Positions 1 through 11,384 of a stretch of 64,000 bases of DNA are shown piece after piece (position 1 is the first letter of the stretch; each line of letters opens with the position of its first letter). The translations under genes were made by a program, and so were the position numbers. This stretch comes from Isoetes taiwanensis (Eukaryota; Streptophyta; Lycopodiopsida; Isoetales; Isoetaceae): assembly GCA_021234155.1 (NCBI GenBank), contig JAJEKV010000036.1, positions 10,431,426 through 10,495,425 of the forward strand, read 5' to 3'. Below the pieces are notes generated by a model. The model saw only the letters and a program-made list of their open reading frames with translations. It had not been told where the DNA came from and made no database searches.

Positions 1-153
1 TCCAAGGCTCAGTGTTATCATCGTCATGAATGGGGCCATACCACCACGGCGTGCCCTCAACTTCCACAAGTTCAAGTCCAACTTCCAGGTACAAATCAAC
101 CTGCTTCTGTCTGCCTCACGGCTTACCAGCTGTGGGTTGCCAATGATAAATAA
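1..153 (+). pseudogene. gag: gag C-terminal fragment with zinc-knuckle-like motif
   Basis: Frame 1 is open from the window edge to a TAA at 151-153. It contains CYHRHEWGHTTTAC, which matches the Cys-His pattern (C-x2-H, then GH, then C) at the end of gag in plant Ty3/gypsy elements. In the family this region binds the packaged RNA. The stop right after it separates gag from the protease frame and is probably a disabling mutation. The N-terminal gag lies outside the window. Confidence 0.6.
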
Positions 154-1170
154 GGCCCGCGTCCGGTTTTGAGAAAGCCCCCACGGCCACCTCAACAACA
201 GAGACCTCAGCAAGCAGCATCTACCTCCAATCCTCTGGATCAACAAGCTCAAGAAGAAATCTATCAGGCATTAAACCCTCCAGTGCAGCAGTCAAATTGG
301 GTTGGTTTGGTTTCATGCCAGACCCGGGCTTCACGCCCCTTGACCATTATTCTTCATGACACGCAACCAGCTTTTGCTGTCGAGACGGTACCCCATGAAG
401 ATGACAAAAAAGTTCATTTTGCGCCTGACTTAGATAAACTCATGCCTCATGTCATGCCCAAGGTGAGACAGAGTATTCTCAAACTCATGCAGGCTGCTGA
501 AGGCCGCACACTGGCAAATGTTCATGCCACCACTCGAGCTCAGCAGCGTCAGGAGGCACCATCGTCATCTAAAAGCCCACGCTCTCAGCCGCATCCTAAT
601 ATTGCTGCAGAGGTGGAGCTTCTCAACGAGGTTTCTGCTTTTTTACCACAGACTCCTGCTCCTTTGGATCCTGCTGATCCATTTTCTCATGTTCCTTTGG
701 AACTTCAAGAAGAACTTGCAAAAATCAAAATTCCTTTGAGCCTTGCTACCATTTTGAAACTCTGTCCAACTCTCAAGGATCAGTTGCCCCTACCCACTGT
801 TCTCGTTGGAGCCGTGGCTACATCAACACCCACGGTGCATGCCACGATGGGCAATCAGCACATCAATCATGTTCAAATCGATGGAGGCAGTGCTGTCAAT
901 CTTATTACTGATAAGCTCAGGAAGCAATTGGGGATCAAACAACTATACCGTGCCCCCTATGACATCAAGTTGGCCAATGGCCATATCACACGACCTCAAG
1001 GCATCACTCTTCTCCTCCACATCAGCATTGGTGATCTCAAACCCCCCTTGGAATTTGGGGTTTGGAAAGCTGGAGAAGGTCCAGGTGACTATGAAATGCT
1101 GGTAGGCAGACCTTTTCTCCGTCAGGCTAAAAGTATTCATTACTGGGCCACGGACCAACTTGTTTACTGA
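154..1170 (+). pseudogene. Ty3/gypsy aspartic protease region
   Basis: The reading frame (333 codons from an alternative start at 169, ending in TGA at 1168-1170) begins with a Pro/Gln-rich linker and an acidic segment. It then carries the retropepsin core. VQIDGGSAVNLIT supplies the catalytic Asp (D-G/S-G variant) near residue 237, and a GRPFLR block follows near residue 313, as in retropepsins of this class. The protease would release mature gag and pol proteins. The TGA cuts it off from reverse transcriptase, with which it would normally be continuous. Confidence 0.75.
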
Positions 1171-1816
1171 TGGACATCTCAATGCAACTATGGATTTGGA
1201 AACTGGCAAATTGATCTCTGTTGAGAATGCCGAACCTTCAATCTCAGACACTGATTCTGAAGAAACACAAAATATCTATCATGTTCAGGCTCCACCCGCG
1301 AGTCTGCCTGTCTCATCCTACCCTGAGTATGCTGATCCTTGGGGTGAGATGACGCTTGATCAGGACCAGGCTGTGGCAGCCTTCCTTGACCTTTACCTGA
1401 TTCCTTGTAATCGAATTCAATGTCTTGACCACTTTTCAGACACGGCACTTCCTCCTGAGACAGTGGATGTTCATGCCGTCATGAAGCAACCTTTGCTTGA
1501 TGACGCTTAGCAGCCTCTTTTCTTCACCACTCAAAATGCGGCACCTCCTGTCATGCTTCAACCTCCTGCTCATGTTGTTCAGGACACGGAGGTTGTTCCA
1601 CACATTCAGACTCCTGAGGTGGACATCGTGGACATTGAAAACAATCAACCAGTCAGACTAGCTGTCAATCTTCCACCCACCTATAAAGCACGTGCTGTGA
1701 CGCTGTTTAAAAAATTCAAACATATTTTTGCATGGAGCTACAAAGACCTTCGAGGAATCAAAAAAGAATTGGGGGAACTCACCATTCCTACCAAACCTGA
1801 TGCACGCCCAATCTAG
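1160..1816 (+). pseudogene. protease-RT linker of the Ty3/gypsy pol, broken
   Basis: Two open stretches (1160-1510 and 1553-1816) bridge protease and reverse transcriptase. The first is acidic and has no recognised domain. The second ends in the segment that precedes the RT palm in Ty3/gypsy elements, with FAWSYKDLRGI and GELTIPTKPDARPI. It stops at a TAG exactly where the family normally continues with a QR-x-Y-R-L-N-P motif; that motif follows out of the stop in the same frame. The stops are therefore point mutations in a once continuous pol. Confidence 0.6.
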
Positions 1817-3240
1817 CAACGACAGTACCGGCTCAACCCCAATTATCGTGACCGTATCAAGGCCGAAATTGACAAACTTTTAGCCGCTGGCTTGATTTAT
1901 GAGGTCAAACACTCTGAGTGGGTGAGCCCCATCGTCATTGCTCTCAAACACAATGGTAAGATCCGCGTTTGTGTGGACTATCGTAAACTCAATCAGGCCA
2001 CGGAGCGTGATCACTTCCTGCTTCCCTTCACAGACCAGGTTCTGGAAGAGGTTGCTGATCATGAAATGTACTCTTTCATGGATGGCTTTTCCGGGTACAA
2101 TCAAATCTCTATCAAGGAAGAAGATCAACTCAAAACTACCTTCACCACCCCGTGGGGCATTTTTGCCTACAAGGTGGTTCCGTTTGGTTTATCAAACTCT
2201 CCGTCCACGTTCCAGCGCATCATGCTCTCCGTTTTCCATGACTATATGAAGGAAAAACCCTTTCTTCAGATTTTTCAAGCAACTTTTCCGCCTACATCTC
2301 CATGGATGGTCACCTGGAAAAGTTAGAGCTGGTCTTTCAAAAATGTGATGAATCTGGCATCAGTCTAAATCCTGAGAAATGCACCTTTTGCGTCACCTCA
2401 GGTGTTCTTTTGGATCATGTGGTTAGTAAAAAAGGGATCACCACGGATCCTGCCAAAATCAGTTGTGTGCTGAAGGCTCACGCACCATCTAATATTAAAG
2501 AGACACGTTCCTTCTTGGATAAGGGCAATTACTATTCCACCTTCATTCCTGGACTTGCGGCTATTGCTGATCCCATTCATAAACTCACGGGTGATGAATC
2601 CACTTGGGCTTGGAATCCCCAGGCGGAAGCTGCGTTCCAGAAGTTGAAGCTGTTACTTACTCAGGCTCCGGTACTTGTTCCTCCTCAATGGGACAAGCCT
2701 TTTCATGTTCATGTCGATGTCTCAGCTTTTGCCATTGGTGCTATTCTTTTTCAGGCCTCTGACGAGCACACGGATAAACCGATCCGCTACGCCAGCAGAA
2801 AACTCAATCCCGCTGAGCGCAACTACTCTGCCACGGAACGGGAAGCTTTGGGCTTAGTTTTCTATGTCCAACATTTTCGTCATTATTTATTGGGAAGCAA
2901 GATCAAGTTCTTCGTTGATCATCAAGCTCTTCTTTATTTAAACAACAAGGCCACGCCCACGGGTCGAATTGCTCGTTGGGTCCTTCTTCTGCAAGAATTC
3001 ACTCCCTTTGAAATTGTTCATAAGGCAGGCAAATCTCATGTGGTGCCAGATTACCTCTCATGCATCCACACAGATGATCCTTCCACGGGTGTTTCTAATG
3101 CCTTTCTAGACGCTCAACTGTTCTTAGTCACGGCCACGTCCCATTGGTTCCACAACTTTCAGCAGTATCTCCTCACTGGTGCTCTTCCGTCTGCAGATCC
3201 CACGCTCTCTCCAGAAAAGCTTCGCTCACGCCGCCATTAG
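1817..3240 (+). pseudogene. reverse transcriptase and RNase H of the Ty3/gypsy element
   Basis: The first part (to about 2326) has the fingers and palm motifs SPIVIALKHNGKIRVCVDYR and YSFMDGFSGYNQI plus PFGLSNSPSTFQR. The second frame (2302-3240) resumes with the C-terminal palm and then RNase H (VDVSAFAIGAILF, TEREALGLVF, VDHQALLYL). The YxDD catalytic box expected near 2260-2290 is not readable, because the frame shifts there, so polymerase activity is lost in this copy. The DVS in RNase H matches the D-A-S block of the family with one substitution. RT copies the RNA and RNase H removes the template. Confidence 0.85.
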
Positions 3241-4467
3241 TTTCTCTGGGAGGTCCGTGACTACACCATGGTTGCGGGCCATCTGTACAAACGCGGCAAA
3301 GACATGGTCCTACGTCGTTGTGTTCTCCCTCATGAGGTGCCCGATATCGTTCGACAAGCCCATGAAGGGCTTGGTGGTGGTCATTTCAGTGGTGATGCCA
3401 TTGCACGCAAAATTCTTCTCGCAGGCTACTTCTGGCCCACGCTCTTCAAGGATGCCCACGCTCACGCTCGCACGTGTGACGTCTGTCAGCGTGTGGGTCG
3501 GCCCACGGCCCGTGACGCTCTACCATTGACGCCGGTCACCACGCCACTTCCCTTCAGCAAATGGAGATTGTGGGACCCATGGATCCTCCTGCGCGGCACA
3601 CCCGTGCCCGCTACATTCTGGTCATCACTGATTATGCTACAAAATGGGCGGAGGCCTGTGCACTTCCGGACGACACTGCAGCCAGCACGGCCAAGGTTCT
3701 CTACACACACATCATCACGCGTTTTGGTTGTCCCACGGAATTTGTTAGTGATCGTGGAGTGCACTTCGTCAGTCATACCATCAAGGAGCTGACGGATTAT
3801 CTGCATATCCATCACAGAAAAAGTACACCTTACTATCCTCAAGAGAATAGTTTGGCTGAAAGCACCAACAAAACTCTCATCACTATTCTAAAAAAAATCT
3901 GTGATGTCTCTCGCACGGATTGGCAAGAAAAGTTGCCTACAGTTCTTTGGGCTTACAACACTAGTTTCAAAATTGCTACTGGCCACTCTCCTTTCAAGTT
4001 GGTCTATGGTCAAGAAGCTCTCATGCCCTTTGAATATATCCTTCTGACTCTTCGTTTCCAACTTGCTACGGCACATAACCCATCAGCCGCTCTTAAAGAA
4101 CGGGTTTATCAACTTGAACAGTTGGATGAACTTAGGAGATGCTTATATTCGTGTTCTTCATGGCCAACAGTTACAGAAATCGTTGCATGACAAACATCTT
4201 AAGGCCAAGACATTTCGCGAAGGTGATTTGGTTCTGCTCTATGATTCAAGATACAAAAATTTTCCGGGCAAGTTAAAATTTAGGTGGTTGGGTCCATATC
4301 AAATTCTTCAAGTGGTACAACCCAGTGTTTTCAAACTGGCCGAGTTAGATGGGACTCCCTTACCTACATTGGTTAATGGTTTTCGACTCAAACAATTTCA
4401 TACCGACGATACAAGCGTTCATACACATGATCAACAACCACATTCAGACTCAGAAGAAAGTGACTAG
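3241..4467 (+). pseudogene. integrase of the Ty3/gypsy element
   Basis: The zinc-binding HHCC domain is visible at 3340-3500 (HEGLGGGHFSGDAIARK, then CDVCQRVGRP). The frame changes near 3560 and the catalytic core follows, with VITDYATKWAEA, FVSDRGVHF and ENSLAESTNK placing Asp, Asp and Glu of the DDE triad. Another frame change near 4100-4150 leads to the C-terminal domain (GDLVLLYDSRYKNFPGKL, FRWLGPYQI), ending at TAG 4465-4467. No chromodomain is seen after it, which argues against the chromovirus branch. The enzyme would insert the cDNA into the host genome. At least two frameshifts inactivate it. Confidence 0.85.
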
Positions 4468-5353
4468 AAGCATATTTATATTATATTAGTGGCGAAAAAC
4501 AAAAGGTGGGCATTGCCCATATATATCCGCTACGGGCTGAGCCCTATTTACAAAATCCTAAGTTAAAAAGTACCCCTACTCCGGGTTTGGAGCAGAGGTT
4601 ATACGCAGAGGCACTGCTCCGGATCCCAGCGCAGATGCACCACCACCTCCATGGGAATTGTTAAAGGATCGGGATGCTCAGCCATCCCGCCACACCAGCC
4701 ATCAATCGGGATGCCGCAGTTGCGGCACTTCCACAGGTCGAGGGCGTTCATCTTACAAGTCATCCACTCTTGGCAGTTTTGCGGCATAGTACACTCACTG
4801 TCCATCGTTGCAAACTGGTGTCTCAGCTTCGACCACTGCTCGTCTTATATAGCCCAACCGCTTGGAGCTCTGCAGACGTGGACCAATCAAAACATTGCTA
4901 ACGTGGATGCAATGCAAGACCACTTCTAATTCCAGAATCTTTTCTCCCGCCGCATATCTAGCCATGGTACCTTCTGACACTTCCTTTTTATGATATCCCC
5001 CTTCAAGTTGCCTGCATTAATTGTTATTCCTTCCTTTTACGCCCGTCTGTCATTATTATTTTGTACCATCATCAAGCTGTCACATCCTACCGTTCATTCA
5101 CGTTTCATCTCCACCGTTCCTTTGTCCTTCCTTCACTGCTTGGAGACTTAGCCAAAATTTTGCCTCCCAATCATCCTCCTCCGATCTGTTGCCATCTGGC
5201 ACCATCCACGGTTCCCCTTCCACCCTCATCATACCCCTTCGCCATCGTCGTGTGCCTTAAAACCTTTTTGCCTCACTTCGTTTTCGTCTGCCGCTCTCCG
5301 CCGTCCGGCTTCCTTCAATCCGCTCTCTGGTTTCCTTTCCTCTGATTTTTGCC
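4468..5353 (+). other. non-coding spacer between pol and the extra ORF
   Basis: I see no continuous coding in these 886 bases. The last 350 are pyrimidine-rich (many CCTTCC and TTCCTTT runs) and lead directly to the ATG at 5354. That would suit an internal promoter or leader for the downstream ORF, but no core promoter element is clear. Confidence 0.4.
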
Positions 5354-8300
5354 ATGGCCACTTCATCAAAGTTTCCAACTCTTCAAGTTATCGCTCCCAG
5401 GGACCAGGCTCTCTTTCAGTCTGTTATTTTTTCCACTCCTACCTTTCGTGATGCCCTAACAGGTCCAAGTCGAGAAGTGGCAGAACGCCACGGGCTGTAT
5501 GAATTCTCACGGCAGGAACTCCCTGCACCGAATCCGGACCAACTCAGGCAATTTGTTGCTCACATGATCAACACCACGGCTGGTTACGCCACCAGAGTCG
5601 ATCAAACAGATAATCTGCTCACTCCGATTCTTCTTTCTCAGGTATTCCAGTTACCTATTTGCAAGCCTTCTTTATCTTGGGCTGCTTTACAGGAACATGA
5701 TGTCACCAAGTATGGCCAACTTCCTTATTAGACCAACACTCATCGTCTCACGAACATTGCCAAATCCCATGATACTTTTGTCAAATTTCTGTGGCGCAAA
5801 TTCTATGGGTATTCCATCAAGAACACCCACATCAATAAGCAGTTTTTCAACATTGTTATCTTGGCCATCCACTCCACACATTCTATTCATTGGCCTCAAA
5901 TTTTGTTCCTCCGCCTTCTTCATGAAATTGATCGCCTCCGAGCAACCCCCTCTTCGGGTCTTGAATCTGCCATGGGTGCTCACCTGCAGGCCATCCTCCG
6001 TCATTGTCTACCCGTCCCCAGTCAAGGTTCACCCACTCATCAAAATACGACGTCTCAAGCATCCACCAAACAGCCTTCAAATCCCATTCCTGTAGACCAA
6101 ACCCTTCATGCAGAGACTTCACGCCCTCAACCTTCTCCTCCTCCTCATCATGCTCAAACCCAAGAACCTGTCATACCAGTCTCCTTTTCTTCCACGAAAA
6201 CTGTGCACTCCAGTTCTCACCATGTTTCTCAGGCGTCACAATCTAATCAACAACAGTGCCCTCTACACTCGCCGTCCCGACAAGCTCTTTATCAATACCA
6301 ACAGGATGTCCAAACCGTCCTGCTCAAGCTTCAAGACTCTCAAGAAACCTTCATGAATGGAATTCAAGATTACATGGAGACCACGGAAGCACTTCACAAG
6401 GATTTCCAGGCCGCCACCGTCAAAGTTCAGTCTCTCGAAGATAGTCTTCAAACCAAGCACGAGGCTCTTTTACATGCCCGTGAATCTCTCAAGGCAGAAC
6501 AAGAAAGGACTAACCTGCTCGCTGATCAACAGGCTCAATTACAGTCCACTATTCAAGAATTGTTGGATCAGATAACGCACAAGGATAAACTCCTTGCTGA
6601 CCTCCAAACTATGTACATGGAGCTCTCTCAAAATTACAACAAACAACTCCAAGAACTTGATGAGCGCAATGCGCGCATCATTTCTCTCGACGACCAAATT
6701 TCCGCGCTACAAAATCAGGTCACACCTCTCCAGGCTCAACTCACAGAAGCTCAGAAGCAGAAGATAATTGATGATACCGAAATTGCCACTCTTCGGCCTC
6801 AAAGGACCACTCATGTACCTTCATCTTCTCAGGCCACACTTTCTCACAGAAGGTTCTGTGATCAGTCCCGCCTCCTCGCTGACAAAGATAATTAGATCCG
6901 TGATTTGGAGCATCAATTCCAACAAGCCGTTAAATCTGCGGAAGAAGCTCAGAATCAAACGGAGACGTATATTGATCTTGCTCTCCGCATTCCACAGAAC
7001 TTTTCCACCCCTTCCAGCTATCTGGATTATGTCGTGGCCCGACACCATCTTTTTATTCTGAAGTGGTATTCGGCACAAGGCAAGCTTAATGAGCCCCTTG
7101 GCAGCTCAGATTTTCTCCAGATCTGGCCGGACCTTTCCATTGAAGACAAAGGCTTACTCTGTGCCCTATTAGTCTTTGGTCAACTCCACTGTGCAGATCC
7201 CAATTTTGTCATCTTCCGTGTTGTCCAACCTATGGCTTATGTTCTTCATGATTTTTATCTGGCTGACATCCACGACAAGTTCTTAGATTGGGCCCCATCG
7301 AATTTTTCAAGGTGACCCTCATGCTCACTGGTTGTTATTACAAACCAATCAGTATTTATAGGATCCCGCTAAAGCAAACACTCTGAGTACTGAGTACATG
7401 CCTGAGCTTGCTCATCGCCTCCCTTTGTTGCAAGCAGAGACGCTCGAACATGTGCGGAAGAATTTAGCTCACCCTGAGGACCTCCCGTTTGCTCAAGTTT
7501 ACCTACAGCACTTGGGTGGCTACAACACGCTGCGTGCCTTTCTGGACAGTCAGACTATACCCACGGGTTGGGTCTCACCTCCAGTTTGGACCATGCTCTC
7601 CGGCTCTGATTGGGACCAATGATGCCGTGCTCTTAATGTAGACTTGTTCGCGAATTCATGGAGCAGGCCCAGCAGCCCACGCCAACAAGCACAGCTCAAT
7701 CTCCATATGCTTCATTGGATGCACCCCCATGCCCCAGATATCTCACCTCGGATTGGCGTCTTCCTTTTTGGACTAAGGTCATGGAAGACCATGCTGATTG
7801 GACTCCTGCTCAGATCTCCACAGATCTCCGTTGGGATCCACGTTTTGTTCGCCGCTCCAATTGGGAGAACGGCGCCACCTTGGAGCACACTGAAAATTGG
7901 ATCTACATCCCTAATGAGCGAGGTTGGCAGACGCCTACTCATGCTGTCTCAGGTCTTGATCTCTTTTTGGAGCGTGCCGCCACCTCCCCGGATCCATCTG
8001 TTCACTGCCAAGCAGGTTTTTGTGCTGCTTTAAAGTGCCTTCTTTTGAGTTCTCTTGTCAGAAAGCGTCCTATCTATTATTGCAACCCGAATGCCAGCGT
8101 CAGTGCCTTCGGCCTTCAGATCTGCCTTCTCATGGAATGCCAGTTTGTCCCTGCTGAAGCACACTGTGCCCTTGAGGATATGGTGCACTCCGGGTTTCTC
8201 ATTGACGCCCATCCAGCAATAGGTCTCAACACTCCTGAACCTCTCACGACACGACAAGAACTCATTGCCAACTATCATTCTGGCGACTGCCCTCATACGT

Positions 8301-8545
8301 GCCAAGATGACTTTGAAATTGTTGGGTTTCCACCACCAGAGACTGTTCCCCCTTTTCTCACCCCTGAGTGTCGTTCGGTGGGGGGGAGTGTTAGTCCTGT
8401 ACGTCCTGGTACAGGACTATTCATGTACACCTCGGACCAGGTCAAGAACAAGGACCCAAAACCTGGTCCAAGTCAGTCATCAAAAGCCCAGCAGAAGACC
8501 ACGCAGAAGGTCACGCCCAAGAAGAGGCAGAGAACAGACAAGTGA
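5354..8545 (+). pseudogene. extra ORF downstream of pol, long coiled-coil protein, broken
   Basis: This is a second coding region of the retrotransposon, in the same orientation as pol. It can be followed through 5354-5731, 5861-6895, 6905-7315, 7398-7622 and 7658-8545, with stops or frame changes between the blocks. The first block is globular. The second holds a Pro/Ser/His-rich stretch and then about 180 residues of coiled coil (repeated Gln/Leu/Glu heptads, roughly 6300-6890). The last blocks are globular, rich in Trp and Pro, and end in a basic tail (KKRQRTDK) just before the polypurine tract. Some plant Ty3/gypsy lineages carry additional ORFs after pol, sometimes called env-like. I see no signal peptide or membrane segment here, so an envelope role is not supported, and I do not recognise the family. 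Confidence 0.6.
8379..8390 (+). other. polypurine tract
   Basis: A G-rich purine run (GGTGGGGGGGAG) sits immediately before TGTTAGTCC. This is the place and composition expected of the plus-strand primer next to the 3' LTR. Confidence 0.7.
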
Positions 8546-9000
8546 TGGGCCGTCAGCGTCAGCGCGATTCCAGGCACTTCAAGAGGCACCGCCAGCATTC
8601 CCGCAAATCAGGCCTTCTTCTAGGAGTCGGCACCGAGATCTGACAGAGTGTCTATATTGGGCCAAAGGCCATTGTACTATATATATGAGTAGAGCTAGCA
8701 TTCAAAGGCTATATGAGTTTTGCTTTTTGTCTCCCTCAATTTCTCTCTCAATTGCGAGAGCTCATGTATTCTGATTGATATCAAAAAGTTTCCTCCACAC
8801 ATTTGTGTTTCTGTTGTCTTTTTGTTTCCCTTTTCTTGTTCTTTTGCAAATCCCGCGTGACACAGCTCCGGGATTCTCCTGTTTGATCCAAAGGTCCTCA
8901 CAGAGGGCTGTCTTGCAGGAGTTTCCGAACCCAGATCCCAAACAATGCTCAGCAGTTAGTCCAGTGAACAAGACACTGAAGATCATCCATCAAACTGCAT
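8391..9000 (+). repeat. 3' LTR of the Ty3/gypsy element (end approximate)
   Basis: The segment starts with TG right after the polypurine tract. The coding frame of the extra ORF runs about 150 bases into it. A TATATATA box at about 8677-8684 fits the U3 promoter. The 3' boundary cannot be fixed without the 5' LTR; I place it at a CA near 8.9-9.0 kb. Confidence 0.55.
8677..8684 (+). promoter_or_regulatory. TATA box of the LTR promoter
   Basis: TATATATA lies about 290 bases into the LTR, followed by a T/C-rich stretch suitable for a transcription start. Such a box drives the genomic RNA in LTR elements. Confidence 0.45.
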
Positions 9001-9400
9001 GAAAATCTCCAAGCGAGATAACCATGCGAAGCATTATGCCGCAGAGGAAAATTGCAGAAGGAAATTACAAAGATCCATGAAGCAACCAGACCCACATTAC
9101 AGCCAATTCCTTCATGCAAAGGAAATTGCAAAATGGGCAAATCTGAGTTCTTGGATCTATATATCTATGAAGGGCAATAAGGATTTGCCATTCCTATTGA
9201 ACAACGACAACATCAGGAAGTCAAAACCATCCTGGTTTAGTTGCTTCAAGCGAAGCAGCGGAGGCCATGCAGAGGAAAGATATTTCAAAATAGCAGAAAT
9301 CTGGAGGAATCACATTCAATCTTGCTGTCAAACGGTAGTAGAATGTTTCTTTCTTAGAATCCAACCGTATCTGCTGCCATCGCTAGTCGGCCGGATCTAG
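8999..9400 (+). CDS. hypothetical 133-residue ORF next to the LTR
   Basis: An open frame of 133 codons runs just past the LTR. It is basic and cysteine-containing in its second half (WFSCFKRSSGG, then IQSCCQTVVECFF). I do not recognise it. It has no clear promoter or splice context, and it could be a host exon relic or chance. Confidence 0.2.
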   Translation: MKISKRDNHAKHYAAEENCRRKLQRSMKQPDPHYSQFLHAKEIAKWANLSSWIYISMKGNKDLPFLLNNDNIRKSKPSWFSCFKRSSGGHAEERYFKIAEIWRNHIQSCCQTVVECFFLRIQPYLLPSLVGRI

Positions 9401-9639
9401 CCATACTGAAGATATGGCTTTTGCCCGATTCGTACCAGGTCGCAGCAATGTGCAGACGCCAAAGAAATTTTTTTGTGGCACCAACGTGCCATGTGGCCAG
9501 AAACCAATAGGTGTGCCCTAACAGACGCATCGGTTCCGGCCACAGTTCTGCTCTACAAATATCGATTACATCTTCTCTGTGTTTGACAAATCCTTTGTTG
9601 AGACTGATCACCTCTTCAAAGATTCCACCTTTATAGAAG

Positions 9640-9660
9640 ATAGATAGATAGATAGATAGA
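9640..9660. repeat. (GATA)n microsatellite
   Basis: About five copies of GATA/TAGA in a row. Confidence 0.8.
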
Positions 9661-9708
9661 ATTTTAACGTCACGCAACTGCTAGCAAGATAATCATTCAA
9701 AGCTTACT

Positions 9709-10299
9709 TTGGTGCTGATTACAATGGACAAAGGCAAAAGACCTGCTGAAAAAATTGATTCCAACCAATCTTCGAACTCTCAAGGATGTTCAAAGTACTC
9801 ACCTCCTCCAAAACGAAAGGTAAAGTATTCTCAGAATTTATTTATTATCATGCCAGAACTCTTTAAAACTTCTAGTAAAAGAGTTAAAATCATGAATTAA
9901 ATTCACATACTCCTAATCTGGACTTAAAATCATACGTTGCTCTAAGCATCAACAAGAGCTTCAGCAACCGGTGTACATCTTACACCATCAGGGGGAGAGA
10001 CCAAGGAACCTTGTTCCTTGAATGGTCCCCAGATTAATGAGAGTCCCATAGAGACCACTTCAGATGAGGACACTCCAATTCCCAACGGAAATAATGAGAG
10101 TGCTGCATCTCCCATTTCTATTATAGAAATTTCAAGTGATTCATCTATTCTGGCAGAGGAGTCTTATGACGATTATTCAAGCATAAGTACTCCTAATTCT
10201 GATGAGGAAGATTTGGCAACTGATGACGAATACCGCCAACTCTTAGAAGCAGCCACAACTGGTGCTCAAGAGAATACGGAGTCATCAAACTCCAGCTAA
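9709..10299 (+). CDS. two short ORFs encoding a basic then a highly acidic peptide
   Basis: A 63-codon frame (9709-9900) is lysine-rich (MDKGKRPAEK, SPPPKRKVK). A second of 93 codons (10018-10299) is strongly acidic, with Ser/Asp/Glu runs (SDEEDLATDDEY). They may be parts of one broken, disordered protein, such as the start of a retroelement gag or a nuclear protein. I recognise no domain. The flank around 9980-10000 (a GGGGGAG purine run) resembles retroelement sequence. Confidence 0.25.
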
Positions 10300-11384
10300 G
10301 TTGTTCAATTCTGCAAAGTAATAAAAGCCATCCATAATAATCTGGATGCATAAACCCACGAACTAATGGTCATCTATAAGATGTTAAAGCCACATCTGTG
10401 TGGAACTCCATAGGGCACTAACTCTTCTAGGTCCTTGACGATGAAAATGTTCACTCAAGGGTCAAAACTCTCAACCTAGATCTTGTTGGAAGTTTCCAAG
10501 ATCAAAAGGAGGAGAAGTTAGGGAAAGCCATAAGTACATGGCACACCCATTATATGAGAAGAGTAGTTGGAGTTATTCTGGAAGTTTGATCTTGTAAACT
10601 TCCAAAGACTTGGATAAATTCAAGTATTGTTCAATTTGCTCTATTGGCCTCATTAATTCACTATGGCCTAGATCTTTTTTGTGTTCTCCCTTGTCACTAT
10701 TTTTCTCGTCATGTTTGTTTTAACTGCTTCATTTATTTACTTATGTTATCCACTGTTTGTTTCATTTGTTTCACTGTTCCCCTTTTAGTTCTATGTTGCT
10801 TAACATATTATCTATTTTGTTTTTTGCTCCATTGGTTCCAACATGTGTTTCATTCATGTGTCTATTGTAGGTTGTTCTAGTTGCTTAATAGTTCCATCTT
10901 TTGTTTGTTGAATTGTGGTTTGTTCTATTTGCATTAATAGCTATATTTTTGGTTCCATTTGTTCAATTTGCTGCGGTTATGCCTTCAATCTAGTTTTGCC
11001 TTGGTGTCTCTTTGTTCCTTCACTTTTGTGGGCCGTTGTTTCATTTTCAATCTACTGACTCCATTGTGCCATTTACATTCTTGTTCCATTTGCTCTTTTT
11101 GCCTCAGTTACTCTATTGTTACGTCCAATTGTGTTATTTCATTGTCTTTTTGTTTTTTCATTGTCCTTTTGTTTGCTATGGTTATCATAGTTGCCCTTCA
11201 TTATCGATTAACTATCTATTCTTGTTGTGTCATTGTGGTGTTGGTAGGTCCACATCCCATTTCTCTTATTATCTTATTGCATTAAGAGTTGCTCCTAGTG
11301 CTATTATTCAAGTTGTGGTCATTCTTTGGCATTGCTTTAGTGGTTTGATTCAGATGCTTGGGTCCATTCTAGACCACTTGGGTC
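10300..11384. other. non-coding, T-rich low-complexity DNA
   Basis: From about 10,620 the plus strand is dominated by T, with recurring TTGTTCCATTTG-like words. The hydrophobic open frames found here (Leu/Phe/Cys/Val runs) reflect that composition. The same texture resumes at 12,604, which shows that the LINE at 11,398-12,590 interrupted one block. Confidence 0.5.

Larger units (their letters stand above)
1..9000 (+). mobile_element. Ty3/gypsy LTR retrotransposon, 5' truncated by window edge, decayed
   Basis: The order gag zinc motif, aspartic protease, reverse transcriptase, RNase H, integrase is that of Ty3/gypsy elements. The pol part ends near 4467 and is followed by a spacer and a second long coding region (5354-8545). 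A purine-rich tract (8379-8390) then abuts a TGTTAG terminus that should be the start of the 3' LTR. In-frame stops (for example at 1168, 1508 and 1814) and frame changes show the copy is dead. The 5' LTR and primer-binding site lie before base 1. The 3' end is approximate, because no second LTR is present for comparison. Confidence 0.9.

Noticed and set aside
10644-11290. Hydrophobic ORFs suggesting membrane proteins
   Set aside because: They follow from T-rich low-complexity DNA, and no conserved motif or start context was found.
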